Below the pieces are notes generated by a model that made no database searches, was not told the DNA's origin, and saw only the letters and a list, made by a program, of their open reading frames with translations. The translations under genes and the position numbers were made by a program. Of a DNA stretch of 64,000 nucleotides, positions 1-12,901 are shown in pieces. This DNA is from Henckelia pumila (Eukaryota > Streptophyta > Magnoliopsida > Lamiales > Gesneriaceae): contig NW_027331833.1 of NCBI RefSeq assembly GCF_033568475.1, forward strand, positions 1,736,001 through 1,800,000, read 5' to 3'. Each line of letters begins with the position of its first letter. Positions within the stretch are counted from its first letter, which is position 1.

Positions 1-1
1 T

Positions 2-286
2 TTTATTGATATTTATCTGTATGGTTCACGCATACATGCAACAATCAAAGATAATTTTTTTGATAAAGTGAAACCACTTCTCAATGAAGATCATATTTTT
101 GCTATTAAAAACGTAATTGTTGCAAAAAATAGACTGAAATATAAGACGACAACAAACAAATACAAAATAATTTTTTTAAACAAAACAAATGTATGCGAGA
201 TTTTCGATGATACTTTTTTGTCTAAGATTTTTGAATTCAAGAGCTTTCAAGATTTGAAAAGTGTGGATGTAACTGATGAAACATAA
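2..286 (+). pseudogene. Replication protein A large-subunit-like (DUF223/OB-fold) fragment
   Basis: The frame is open from the window edge (base 2) to TAA at 286 and encodes about 94 residues. It contains a GSRIHATI-type segment, then a FAIKNVIV strand and a YKIIFLNKT segment. That pattern is typical of the N-terminal OB-fold (DUF223) of plant RPA70-like proteins, many of which are carried by Helitrons. The window edge cuts the 5' end, so the true start is not visible, and no downstream OB-folds or zinc motif follow after 286. It could be the last exon of a short RPA-like gene or a Helitron-borne remnant. I favour a fragment because ordinary AT-rich spacer and a MITE follow. Confidence 0.55.
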
Positions 287-448
287 CTATTTGGTACGTT
301 TTTTTCTTCGTATTTTATGGATAAATTACATTTTATATCATTTTTTGTTCCGTTACAAGTTTTTTAATAAATAAATTTTTTTTGTTCACTTAATTTTTTT
401 GTTTTCTAATTTTATAATCTACAATTCATTTAGCTCATTTGTATTTTA

Positions 449-554
449 GGGAGTGTTTGCAGGCTCTAAAAATAAGTGATTATGAATTTTTTCTTAAAAA
501 ATTTATGAAAAAAAAATCCATAATCACTTATTTTTAGAGGTTGCAAACAATACC
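449..554. mobile_element. Tourist-like (PIF/Harbinger type) MITE, 106 bp
   Basis: The whole element folds into a hairpin. The left end GGGAGTGTTTGCA pairs with the right end TGCAAACAATACC, and the arms share the CTCTAAAAATAAGTGATTATG core. It is flanked by the 3-bp direct repeat TTA (446-448 and 555-557). A 3-bp TWA target duplication with a short hairpin is the hallmark of Tourist-like elements. There is no coding capacity. It lies about 140 bp upstream of the helical gene copy at 693. Confidence 0.75.
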
Positions 555-659
555 TTATTAATTTGTTCAAATGCTCATAATTACTAATTATTATTGTTAA
601 TTGTATAAAATAATATCCCGTACATCATACGGGTGAGATACTATTATATATATATATGC

Positions 660-678
660 TAGACTAGACTAGACTAGA
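660..678 (+). repeat. TAGAC pentanucleotide microsatellite
   Basis: Three to four TAGAC units follow a (TA)n tract at about 643-657 and end just before the ATG at 693. In the sister genes at 49177 and 61203 this position holds a TATA box and leader, so the microsatellite probably marks where the promoter of copy 1 has diverged. Confidence 0.7.
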
Positions 679-692
679 TAGATATATAAATA

Positions 693-830
693 ATGGGAAT
701 TTTCGGTTTCTTCAAAAATGTCTGCAGCAAGATTAAAAATGCATTCACTCATGTGAAATCAGTCGCAAGTTCGCAACAAAGCGCTTCTCTTGGCTTTCCA
801 ATATCTCTTGCTATTATATTAAAAATGTGA
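693..830 (+). pseudogene. Copy 1 of the basic amphipathic-helix protein family (frameshifted)
   Basis: The first 27 codons (MGIFGFFKNVCSKIKNAF...) closely match the genes at 49177 and 61203. An 8-bp insertion (AGTTCGCA, a near-copy of the adjacent GTCGCA) then shifts the frame. The family's KGFSWLS segment continues in another frame, while the original frame runs to TGA at 828-830, giving only 45 codons. The 3' half of the gene is not seen; unrelated sequence starts at about 831. Function is unknown. A truncated 45-residue product is possible, but I call it a pseudogene. Confidence 0.65.
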
Positions 831-1653
831 GCCTAATTTTAACTTATTGGTACGTTAGCATGGCCTTTTCTAATTTTTCAATAATTTTCTATTATTTTAC
901 GGAGAAATAAATTTAAACTGTGAGAAAAAAATCAAAACTTGCATCCTATTCTTCCAAAGTGGTTAAAAAACCATCCCACTCTATACCCTTCTTGACACGT
1001 TTTTTTAACGGTTTCAAACTCTCTTTTTTCACTCTCAAAATCTGGACAGACATTGATCGATCATTTGCTCTCTGCCTCTCTCCCAAATCATCATCGAAAA
1101 GTATTTCCGCCAAGAGTTTTTACGGTTCAATTGTCAGGTTTGGCCTTTTTTGATTTTCTTAAACATAGTACTGTTGTGTTTTTATATTTTTTTTAGAATT
1201 CGTTGCAGTGTTCAAGATTAATTGGTGAAATCAAAGCACAATGTTGATGGAATGAAGAATATTTTGTTTTCAAACTTTTACTATTTAACAATTATTATTA
1301 CAGTTGTCTGAATGCATTAAAGGCAAGTAACATGTTTGATAAAATGTGTTAAAGAAATCTAATGTTTATTATCAACAAAAAGCTGAAAATCTCCCTTCTG
1401 AGTTTTGCATTTTACTTTACGGTAAATTTTTTGGCTTCATAATTTAGAATCAAATTTTATTAATTTGATATGATGATGTCTTCTCAATTTGACTATGAAG
1501 TGCACCGATGAATTCTTTAAACAAAAGCAGCTAGCTCCTGTCCATTGAGGTCATCGATTTCACAGGTTTGCAAAATTGACAATCTAAGATTCTTAATTGG
1601 TGGACTCATTTACAGGTTGTATTCGGAAAATTATTTAGGAGTTTTAAATTGAG
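831..1653. other. Spacer with an open frame, no recognised gene
   Basis: A GTG-initiated frame at 920-1153 encodes a Ser/Lys-rich stretch without a recognisable domain and ends near a CAG/GTTTGG junction at about 1140. The composition suits a 5' UTR or first exon of the exon pair at 1654-2732, but nothing proves a link. The rest is AT-rich. Confidence 0.3.
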
Positions 1654-2732
1654 ATCGACAAAAACAAGCAGTAGAAAGAGCAAGTCTGTACCAAGTTGAT
1701 AAAGCCGTAGATAGGGCTCGACGACTCCACCTCAGTTTGGAAGAAAATGTCCGGTATGATTTCTATGCTAATTTAAGTGGGAAAGATTCTTCAATTAGTA
1801 TCTTCGCATGTTAAAAACTTGAGTTTCAGAAAATAAAAATTTGAGTGTGCATGTGTTTTATTTGAGTTTGTTGGATATCTCTTACTATGTTTTGGTTGGC
1901 CTGATTTTTGTTGTTGTATGGGAAAACTATAGTAGATGTTTTCTGTTTTAGAGGTAATATATCACATCTCAAACATCTTTATATATTTATGTGGTAAAAC
2001 CGTAAAGTAATATGTGCCAAGTTCTAGAAACACAAGCACATATCAAATTATTTGAAATTTTTGGATCTGGTGCAATTGTTGTAATCATGGTTATTAGTAG
2101 GCATGGTCAGTGGTCACAGAGGGCGTCACATGAACTATTGACCACATAAATTTGAGTATTGACAATGTTGAAGCTAGCTTAAAAATTTTCTGTTTGTGTT
2201 TTTGGAATTGATAAATATTATAAATTTTATTTAGTCTTAAAATTAAATTCTTATTACTTTTTATTTTTCCCACGAATTGATTTCATCTACAAATTTTAAT
2301 GTTTTTTTTTAGTGATTCCCTTTTGCAGAATCTTCATTCCATGTTTTAAAATGAGCGATGTCTACATAATTTAATATTGTTTTTTCTTAGTAACTTAAAA
2401 TTATTTGTTTTCAAGTTATTTTCTGAATTACTGAGATTTTTTTTAAAAACCCAAACAACATTTCAAAAAGACATTAACTAATCAAATCATCCTTAAACAA
2501 TGGAAATTACTTTCTATGTATCTTTTCTTTTGCAATGTTAATATTAGACCATGATTATATCGATATTTTCATATATTATTTTACTATAAATTATAATATC
2601 ATAACATTGAATTTATGCAGCAACGAAGATCTGGATACTACAAGTACTATAGGTCCAAACAACAGAAACCCATGTGGTCGTGAAGAAGTTTATGTTCGAA
2701 GATTGAAATCCAGAAATATCCTTGGAGCTTAA
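1654..2732 (+). pseudogene. Unrecognised two-exon gene tail or captured gene fragment
   Basis: Two coding-like blocks join in phase. Block 1 (1654-1753) reads ...VDKAVDRARRLHLSLEENV and ends at a GT donor at 1754. Block 2 starts after an ATTTATGCAG acceptor at 2620 and runs 37 codons to TAA at 2730-2732. Splicing them completes an Arg codon and keeps the frame open. Block 1 has a stop codon just upstream, so any earlier exons would have to join at about 1653. I do not recognise the protein. The sister units B and C have nothing equivalent here, so this may be DNA that inserted into copy 1 of the helical gene. Confidence 0.35.
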
Positions 2733-3067
2733 CTCAAGAAATAAATTATTTTTTGAATATTTATATATTAAGATTATAATTTCAACTTCATTAGTTGTAT
2801 GTTTTTCTAAAAAGTACACAGTCTGTATATATGTAATATATCTATAATTATTTGTTAGTTTACTCGAAGCATTAAAATTATTTTCATTACACACGCAATG
2901 TATGTGCCAAGTTTGCTAGTTATTATTATGAATGAAACTAAGTAGAACTTTTATTTAGCCCCTATCTATTTGTATGTGTGTGTGTGTATAATCAACCCGT
3001 CAATATGATATCAAAAACTAAACTTTTTATTTAGCCATCTTATAATCTTATTTCAACTAAACTAATG

Positions 3068-3675
3068 TGTTATCCCGAGAAAATATTTCAATCTGAGTCC
3101 GTGTATAATGGGTCTATCCGATAGGGCCCAATATGTCAAGGTCCAGCCCAGTCCATAATATGTTGGGCTTTGTTATGACCAGGACTGGTTTTCATGGGCC
3201 GACCTGGGTTATGGCATAATGGGCCGCACGCATACCTTTTATAGTTCAAGTAGGAATCAGATGTTTACAAGATAAGTTTGATCATCTCCAGATATTCACA
3301 AGATAGGGATAAACTTAAGGACGGTCCAATGACGGAAGAGTCCTACTCCAGGACATGTTATAATTCGACTAGGTAACTTACTCTATTAATCCCTATAAAT
3401 ATATGTATTGTTATGGTTTTGTTCATTCATCAACACTCACTCTTACTTTTACATTCACGCACTCATATTCTCTTGTTTTCGCATTCATTATACTCTCTGC
3501 CTTCAAGACACTGACTTAGGCATCGGAGGGGTAATGCCGAAAACATCTTCGGCACCCCCTGACCTAGTTGTTGCTCGTGCAAAATCTCTTGGTGCCCGAT
3601 CCAACCTGTTTCAATAGAGGAATTGGAGAATTCATTCTACCAGACCGAACCCGAGGTAAAATTCCGACATCATCA
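3068..3675 (+). mobile_element. Solo LTR, 608 bp, with 5-bp target duplication
   Basis: The segment starts TGTTATCCCG, ends GACATCATCA (TG...CA), and is bracketed by TAATG at 3063-3067 and 3676-3680. A TATA box (CCTATAAAT) at about 3391-3400 and the downstream GGCATCGGAGGGG motif are typical of the U3/R part of plant LTRs. The paralogous site in unit B (about 49995-50010) has a single TAATG and no insert. No internal region or second LTR is present, so this is the product of LTR-LTR recombination. Confidence 0.85.
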
Positions 3676-3871
3676 TAATGCATTAACGTTGCAACTTATT
3701 GTTAGCATATTTAGCATCATATCAACATCAACGGTTTGACGGTGAATTAAGAAGCTAGAGTACGTACGTACTAGCGTACAAGAAATTCAATTTATTGTTG
3801 TATAAAGATCAACTTATATATATCTATAATATAGGACTAATTTTACTTTTTTCAAGATGAAAACATTTTAA

Positions 3872-4186
3872 GGTGTCAAAATGAGCTAGCGGTTCAGTCC
3901 ACAGCCTGTCGCAATTCATCACTAGGCGGGGTGAGTTGTCCCATCTTTTAGACGGCTTGAGAAAATATCAACTCACTTATTTTAGATGGCGGGGCGAGCT
4001 AGTCCAACGAGCATACGTGTAATTTATCGCTTTGGGACGACTGACCCAAAACCCATCACAACCTACTATAAGACAAATGGTGCGGGACAGGCAACCTCAC
4101 TGCCATTTGGTGGGTTGAGAATTTGTCAACTCAATCCATCTATCTGATGTGATAAGGCGGGCCAACCCCTAACATATTTTGACACC
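3872..4186. mobile_element. hAT-like MITE with GGTGTCAAAATG/TTTTGACACC termini
   Basis: The ends are inverted repeats: GGTGTCAAAATG at 3872 and ATATTTTGACACC ending at 4186. The inside is GC-richer than its surroundings and non-coding. A clean target duplication is not visible. The same element starts at 50197 in unit B, so it was there before A and B separated. Unit C appears to lack it. Confidence 0.6.
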
Positions 4187-5062
4187 ACTACTTACAGACA
4201 CCTACCCACTAATTTGGTTGTAAGACTTACATAAATGTTTTTAAATCTCACGTATTTATACTGGTTTGACATAGTTGACAATGACAACCAAGGGCGGATC
4301 CAGGATTTAAAATTTTGGGGGGCCGCATATGAAATGACAGCAACGTACGGCGGTATCGAAGCTACCAATTTCCAACTAGTACTATTAGTTTTACTCTTTT
4401 GACTTGTGTTTTATGAATTATTTTCTTAAAAAAATTTTTTTGAATGTGAGATAGAAAGAAAAAAAATTGAAAAAAAAAATTGTTCAAGGGCCACAATGAT
4501 CTTATCACTATTAACGAAATCAAATTTTAACATAATAAAACTCCTATTTTTTTTGGTCATGTTATTTTAAAATTTTAATTTAAAATTCAGAAGTATTTTT
4601 TAAACTAATCCAAATGGCCACTAAATGAATTAGCTAGTGGAAAAACCACACAGAAGCTATATACCCATAGGACAAAATTAAGGAAATAATCTTGAGGAAC
4701 TAAAATGTTTTTACTTAGGTTATAAAGGATTATTCTATGCTATACACTTGGAATATTTCTCTCCCATGATGTGGTCAAATATCAACCATTGGATCATCAA
4801 AACATATGTCAATTTTTATAAAAATATATGGGTCTCACGTGATCTTATGGTATTGAAATAAGAGGAAAAACATTTTCGATGTAGCATAAACTAACCCGGT
4901 TATAAACATATAAACGGGCAGATAAAGAAAACCTGTATCTTATAATTATTAGTTTATAAAATAAAATAAATGTATGTAATGAATACATCATTCCGAAATT
5001 TGCATTTTTATTTTAGAATTAGAATTTATGGCATACGAGTGACATTAAGAATTGTGTGGAAA
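4187..5062. other. Spacer shared with unit C; no gene
   Basis: At 4295-4330 there is a GGCGGATCCAGGATTT motif followed by a G tract, which resembles one end of a dispersed plant repeat, but no matching end is visible. The 4607-4700 stretch (beside CCAAATGGCCACT) matches 62100-62210 downstream of the third helical gene. No ORF of note. Confidence 0.4.
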
Positions 5063-7737
<2,675 letters not shown>

Positions 7738-7745
7738 ATAAATAT

Positions 7746-8565
7746 CAGGTGCGGAGCTAGGAATTTGATTGAGTGCAGACATAATAATTATAATGCAAAA
7801 AATAAAATAAAATCTAGAACCATAAATAATGTACGTGTCTTAGTTCGAACACAAACTACACACGATCGGAAACACATTTACTTTATGGAAAAACGTCAAA
7901 AAAATGACGAAAAATATTGCGTACATAATCCGAAATCAAAAGCAAATTTATAAAAAATGTACACTTTACATTAAAAAAATAAGAAAATTATATTTACTCT
8001 TAATTACAAAAAGAGCACAAAATCTAAAAACAATTTAATAATTGACCAACATTGAAGGAAAAAAATAGACCCTAAACCCTGAAATTTGCTGAAATTGTGG
8101 GTTTTGTTAAGAATTTGAAATATAAAATTAAACAAGTAAATATGAATTATAATGTTTGTTAATCAAAATTCAAAACGCATGATACTTGTGACTCGTGAGA
8201 AAAATACATTTTACAAATTGTGTAGATGAGGTAAAAAATTTAATCTAAGATTTGGTTCAAAAAAATTATTAAAAAAAGAGAAAATAATCATTTTTTTTTT
8301 GATTTAATGTGAATAACTAAACATGTAAAATAATAGCATTTAAAAATATAAATTTGAATTTACAATTTATACATAATATATACAGTATATATTAAATAAG
8401 ATCATGTTAATGACATATCAAAACATCAATAAATTTCACACAAAAATTTAGTTTTTGCATAAATTGCATTAGATTTTCTATTATATATATATATATAAAT
8501 AATTTATTGAGCCTGAACACACACATATATACAACAACTTTTTTTTCTAGCTGGCTCCGCCCATG
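7746..8565. mobile_element. Non-autonomous hAT element, 820 bp
   Basis: The left end CAGGTGCGGAGC and the right end GGCTCCGCCCATG are imperfect inverted repeats of the CAGGGGCGGAGCC type. The element is flanked by an exact 8-bp direct repeat, ATAAATAT (7738-7745 and 8566-8573), as expected for hAT transposition. The paralogous place in unit B (about 57808-57825) runs through without the insert. There is no transposase ORF; the inside is AT-rich. Confidence 0.85.
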
Positions 8566-8867
8566 ATAAATATGGAATATTTTTTACAAATAATAGTGTG
8601 TAAATTTCATTCCAGATAAATTAACTGTGATGTATAATAATATGATTAAATAATTTAAACTATCGACTTAACTTGACCAGAAATATTTTACAAAGTCAAA
8701 GATCAAGAGAACAAATATAGATAATAAATAAATGAAACGATAAAATGATAACGTATTTTATTATTGAATTTCAAAAATTTTATTTATTCTGTATGAATAA
8801 TCCAAAATATGATAACATTATTGTTTCAAAAAGTCAAGATTTTCTTTATATATATATATATATATAT

Positions 8868-9149
8868 TGTTGTGAAAAAGTAAAAATTTACGGTAAAAAG
8901 TAAAAACTCAAAAACTCAAAATTTATCAAATTCTACACTTTATAAAATTTTTCTCTCTTCACAATTGTGTTTTTCTACACAAATGGAGAGACCTATTTAT
9001 AGATCTCAATTGGAGATTAGTCAAAAATTAATACATCATTAATTACATCATCACACACTAATTTTCAACATTTTACAACTCAATTTTCAACTTTCAACCT
9101 TCAACATTCAACAATAAATAATAATATATATTTATATATATTTTCAACA
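8868..9149 (-). repeat. 3' LTR of the copia element
   Basis: 282 bp, TG...CA ends. It carries a TATA box on the minus strand (CTATAAATAGG, about 8992-9002). It pairs with the LTR at 14940-15221. Confidence 0.95.
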
Positions 9150-9311
9150 CTCCGCCTTGTGATGATGATCATGATAGAATGACTATCTCCATTACGTGTT
9201 GTACTGCCTCGTTAAAAACCTTACTAGGAAAAACCCATTGGGACAAAAACCATAGTAAGGAAAAAAAGTGCAGCCACGTAAACTCCCCCTGATGTCAACA
9301 TGAATGATTCT

Positions 9312-12300
9312 TCACATATTTCGTAGATTGCGCATCCCAATATTATAAATGTGTTTTCTGAATATCGCCGTGGAAAGTGCCTTTGTGAAGAGATCGGATG
9401 AGTTCTCACTTGATTGAATGTAACATATATCAATATCTTTATTCTTCTCCAGCTCTTGAGTGTATGCAAAGAATTTAGGAGGAATATGTTTAGTTCTGTC
9501 ACTTTTGATGTATCCTTCTTTCATTTGGGCAACACATGCGGCATTATCTTCATACAGTGTGATTGGATTCTTGTCCACTGATAATCCGCAAGAAGTTTGG
9601 ATATGCCGAGTCATTGATTTAAGCCAGACACATTCACGGCTTGCTTCATGTAGTGCAATAATCTCGGCATGATTTGATGAAGTTGTAACAAGTGTTTGTT
9701 TCTGTGATCGCCAAGAGATTGCAGTGCCTCCACGAGTAAATACATATCCGGTTTGGGAACGTGCCTTATGTGGATCAGATAAGTATCCAGCATCAGCATA
9801 ACCAATTATTCTCTGATTTGTATCTTTTGGATACAAAATTCCCAAATCCGTCGTTCCTCGTAAATAACGGAATATATGTTTAATTCCGTTCCAGTGCCTC
9901 TTCGTTGGACATGAACTGAATCTTGCCAATAAATTTACTGCAAAAGATATGTCTGGTCTAGTGCAATTTGCAAAATACATAAGGGCACCAATGGCACTTA
10001 GATATGGTACTTCAGGACCAAGAACAACTTCATCATCTTCACATGGACGAAATGGATCCTTTTCTATATTCAATGATCTGACAACCATTGGAGTACTTAA
10101 AGGATTTGATTGATCCATATTGAAACGTTTAAGGACCTTCTCTGTATAATTAGACTGGTGAACAAAAATTCCACATTCTTTTTGTTCAATTTGTAAACCA
10201 AGACAATACTTGGTTTTTCCAAGGTCTTTCATTTCAAATTCTTCCTTCAAGTATAACATCACTTCTTGAATTTCTTTATTCGTTCCAATGATGTTTAAAT
10301 CATCAACATATACAGCAATAATCACGCATCCCGATGTTGTTTTCTTGATGAAAACACAAGGGCATATTGGATCATTTACATATCCCTTTTTCATCAAGTG
10401 TTCACTTAGCCGATTATACCACATTCGGCCGGATTGCTTTAATCCATACAATGATCTTTGTAATTTCACAGAATAAAATTCTCTGGGTTCTGAACTTTGT
10501 GCTTCTAGCATCTTAAATCCTTCAGGGATTTTCATGTATATATCACTATCAAGTGATCCGTATAAATAAGCTGTAACAACATCCATTAGACGCATGTCCA
10601 AGTTTTCAGACACTGCTAAACTGATCAAATACCGAAACGTAATTGCATCCATAACAGGAGAATATGTTTCTTCATAATCAATTCCAGGTCTTTGAGAAAA
10701 ACCTTGTGCAACAAGTCGAGCTTTATATCTCACTATTTCATTTTTCTCATTTCTCTTTCGAATAAAAACCCATTTGTACCCAACAGGTTTAACACCTTTA
10801 GGTGTAAGGACTATAGGTCCAAAAACACTACGTTTATTTAGCGAATTTAATTCAACCTGGATGGCATCTTTCCATTTTGACCAATCCTTTCGAGTTTTGC
10901 ATTCACCAAAAGATTTTGGTTCATTATCTTCATTTACGATGTCACATGCCACATTGTACGAAAATATCTCATCAATATCTTGTACATTCTTTCGGTTCCA
11001 TATTTTTCCAGTATTAATATAATTGATAGAGATTTCATGATTCTCGTCAGTTTGTGGTTCTGACAAAATATTTTCATCATCGTGTGTTTCTTCTGGAACA
11101 CCATTTTCTATTTTCTGATCATCATTTTTCTCTATGTATTTTCTTTTCCGAGGATTTTTATCCTTTGAACCGATTGGCCTTCCACGCTTCAGGCGTTTTA
11201 TGACATCATGAATGTCTTCATTTTGTTTCTTTGGAATTTCAACTCGAGCAGGGGCATTTACAGCAGGTATATATGATTTTGTTACCCCTTTTGTGTCTGC
11301 AAATGCATCTGGCATTTGATTTGCTATTCTTTGCAAATGCACAATTTGCTGTACATCTTTATCACATTGTTTAGTTCTAGGATCCAAATGTAATAATGAT
11401 GGTACATACCATGTGATTTCTTTTTCGATGTGTTTCTTTTCTCCCCCTAACATTGGGAAGTTATTTTCATCAAAATGACAATCAGCAAACCGTGCTGTAA
11501 ACACATCGCCTGTCTGAGCCTCAAGATATCTAATGATTGATGGACTATCATAGCCGATATAAATACTATTCTTTCTTTGAGGTCCCATTTTTGTTCTTTG
11601 AGGTGGTGCAATAGGCACATACACCATACATCCAAAAATTCTCAAATGAGAAATATCTGGTTCTTTGCCAAATACAAGCTGCAATGGGGAGTGTTTATGA
11701 TATGCACTTGGCCTGATGCGAATCAATGCAGCAGCATGTAAAATTGCATGTCCCCATATAGAAATAGGGAGTTTCGTTCTCATAATCATTGGTCTAGCAA
11801 TCAACTGCAGACGTTTAATCAATGATTCAGCTAATCCATTTTGTGTATGAACATGAGCTACAGGATGTTCAACAGTAATTCCCATCGACATACAATAGTC
11901 GTTAAAAGTCTGGGAAGTAAATTCTCTAGCATTATCAAGTCTTATTTTCTTGATCCTATATTCGGGAAATTGATTCCGCAATTTTATTATTTGAGCCATC
12001 AATTTTGCAAATGCCACATTCCGAGTGGACAATAAACATACATGTGACCATCTGCTAGAGGCATCGATCAATACCATAAAGTATCGAAATGGTCCACATG
12101 GTGGATGAATTGGCCCACAAATATCACCTTGAATACGTTCAAGAAATATGGGTGATTCCTTTTGGATTTTAGCTGGTGATGGTCTTATAATAAGTTTCCC
12201 CAGAGAACATGCTTTACACTGAAACTTATTATTCTGAAAGATCTTCTGGTCTTTCAGTGGATGACCACTTGTATTTTCTATAATCCTTCGCATCATTATT

Positions 12301-12806
12301 GAACCAGGATGTCCCAATCGATCATGCCAATTTGTTAGTATTGAAGAATTTCCAATAACCATATTTGATTCGATTGGACTTATATGTGTATAATGCAATC
12401 CAGTAGGGAGCATTGATAATTTCTCAACTACATATTTCTTTCCTGATTTATATGTAGTAAGACACATATATTTCTCATTTCCTTCGGTTATTGTTTCCGT
12501 ATCATAACCATGAGAATATATATCATTAAAACTCAACAAATTTCTTTGTGATCGTGGTGAATATAAAGCACTATTTATAAAAAATTTTGTACCATTAGGT
12601 AACAAAAATTGTGCTTTGCCACATCCTTCAATCAAGTCTACAGGACCTGATATTGTATTCACCATTGTTTTTGTTGGTTTTAATTCCAAGAAATATTTTT
12701 CATTTCTGAGGATAGTGTGCGTTGTACCACTATCTGATATGCAAACTTCCAGTGCATTATTTCCATCTTTGATCATAGCATTTTCCATAATGATCTTCAA
12801 AAACAA
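9312..12806 (-). CDS. pol: Copia pol polyprotein (protease, integrase, RT, RNase H)
   Basis: 1164 codons without a break. Domains in order: aspartic protease (SDSGTTHTI near residue 25), GAG-pre-integrase with an NWHDRLGHPG...CKACSLGK zinc-binding region, integrase core (DASSRW, RLDNAREF and a downstream NGLAESLI giving D, D and E), copia reverse transcriptase (YKARLVAQGF, YVDDLN active site) and copia RNase H (YADAGY...SQTGYVF, YEDNAA). It acts in cytoplasmic virus-like particles and then in nuclear integration. It is in a different frame from gag and separated from gag's stop by 95 nt, so pol expression must use splicing, reinitiation or another bypass. The Met at 12806 is the first in frame; a second Met six codons on is equally likely. 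Confidence 0.93.
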   Translation of the reverse strand: MFLKIIMENAMIKDGNNALEVCISDSGTTHTILRNEKYFLELKPTKTMVNTISGPVDLIEGCGKAQFLLPNGTKFFINSALYSPRSQRNLLSFNDIYSHGYDTETITEGNEKYMCLTTYKSGKKYVVEKLSMLPTGLHYTHISPIESNMVIGNSSILTNWHDRLGHPGSIMMRRIIENTSGHPLKDQKIFQNNKFQCKACSLGKLIIRPSPAKIQKESPIFLERIQGDICGPIHPPCGPFRYFMVLIDASSRWSHVCLLSTRNVAFAKLMAQIIKLRNQFPEYRIKKIRLDNAREFTSQTFNDYCMSMGITVEHPVAHVHTQNGLAESLIKRLQLIARPMIMRTKLPISIWGHAILHAAALIRIRPSAYHKHSPLQLVFGKEPDISHLRIFGCMVYVPIAPPQRTKMGPQRKNSIYIGYDSPSIIRYLEAQTGDVFTARFADCHFDENNFPMLGGEKKHIEKEITWYVPSLLHLDPRTKQCDKDVQQIVHLQRIANQMPDAFADTKGVTKSYIPAVNAPARVEIPKKQNEDIHDVIKRLKRGRPIGSKDKNPRKRKYIEKNDDQKIENGVPEETHDDENILSEPQTDENHEISINYINTGKIWNRKNVQDIDEIFSYNVACDIVNEDNEPKSFGECKTRKDWSKWKDAIQVELNSLNKRSVFGPIVLTPKGVKPVGYKWVFIRKRNEKNEIVRYKARLVAQGFSQRPGIDYEETYSPVMDAITFRYLISLAVSENLDMRLMDVVTAYLYGSLDSDIYMKIPEGFKMLEAQSSEPREFYSVKLQRSLYGLKQSGRMWYNRLSEHLMKKGYVNDPICPCVFIKKTTSGCVIIAVYVDDLNIIGTNKEIQEVMLYLKEEFEMKDLGKTKYCLGLQIEQKECGIFVHQSNYTEKVLKRFNMDQSNPLSTPMVVRSLNIEKDPFRPCEDDEVVLGPEVPYLSAIGALMYFANCTRPDISFAVNLLARFSSCPTKRHWNGIKHIFRYLRGTTDLGILYPKDTNQRIIGYADAGYLSDPHKARSQTGYVFTRGGTAISWRSQKQTLVTTSSNHAEIIALHEASRECVWLKSMTRHIQTSCGLSVDKNPITLYEDNAACVAQMKEGYIKSDRTKHIPPKFFAYTQELEKNKDIDICYIQSSENSSDLFTKALSTAIFRKHIYNIGMRNLRNM

Positions 12807-12901
12807 TATGCAATAAAATGAATTAAGAAAGATACATGCAAATTATAATATGTTTTATAATATAAAAATTACATTGTTACATTCTTTTCCCACCAGTACA
12901 T

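Noticed and set aside
4295-4340. GGCGGATCCAGGATTT motif as the end of an element
   Set aside because: Resembles one end of common plant repeats, but neither the partner end nor a target duplication could be found.
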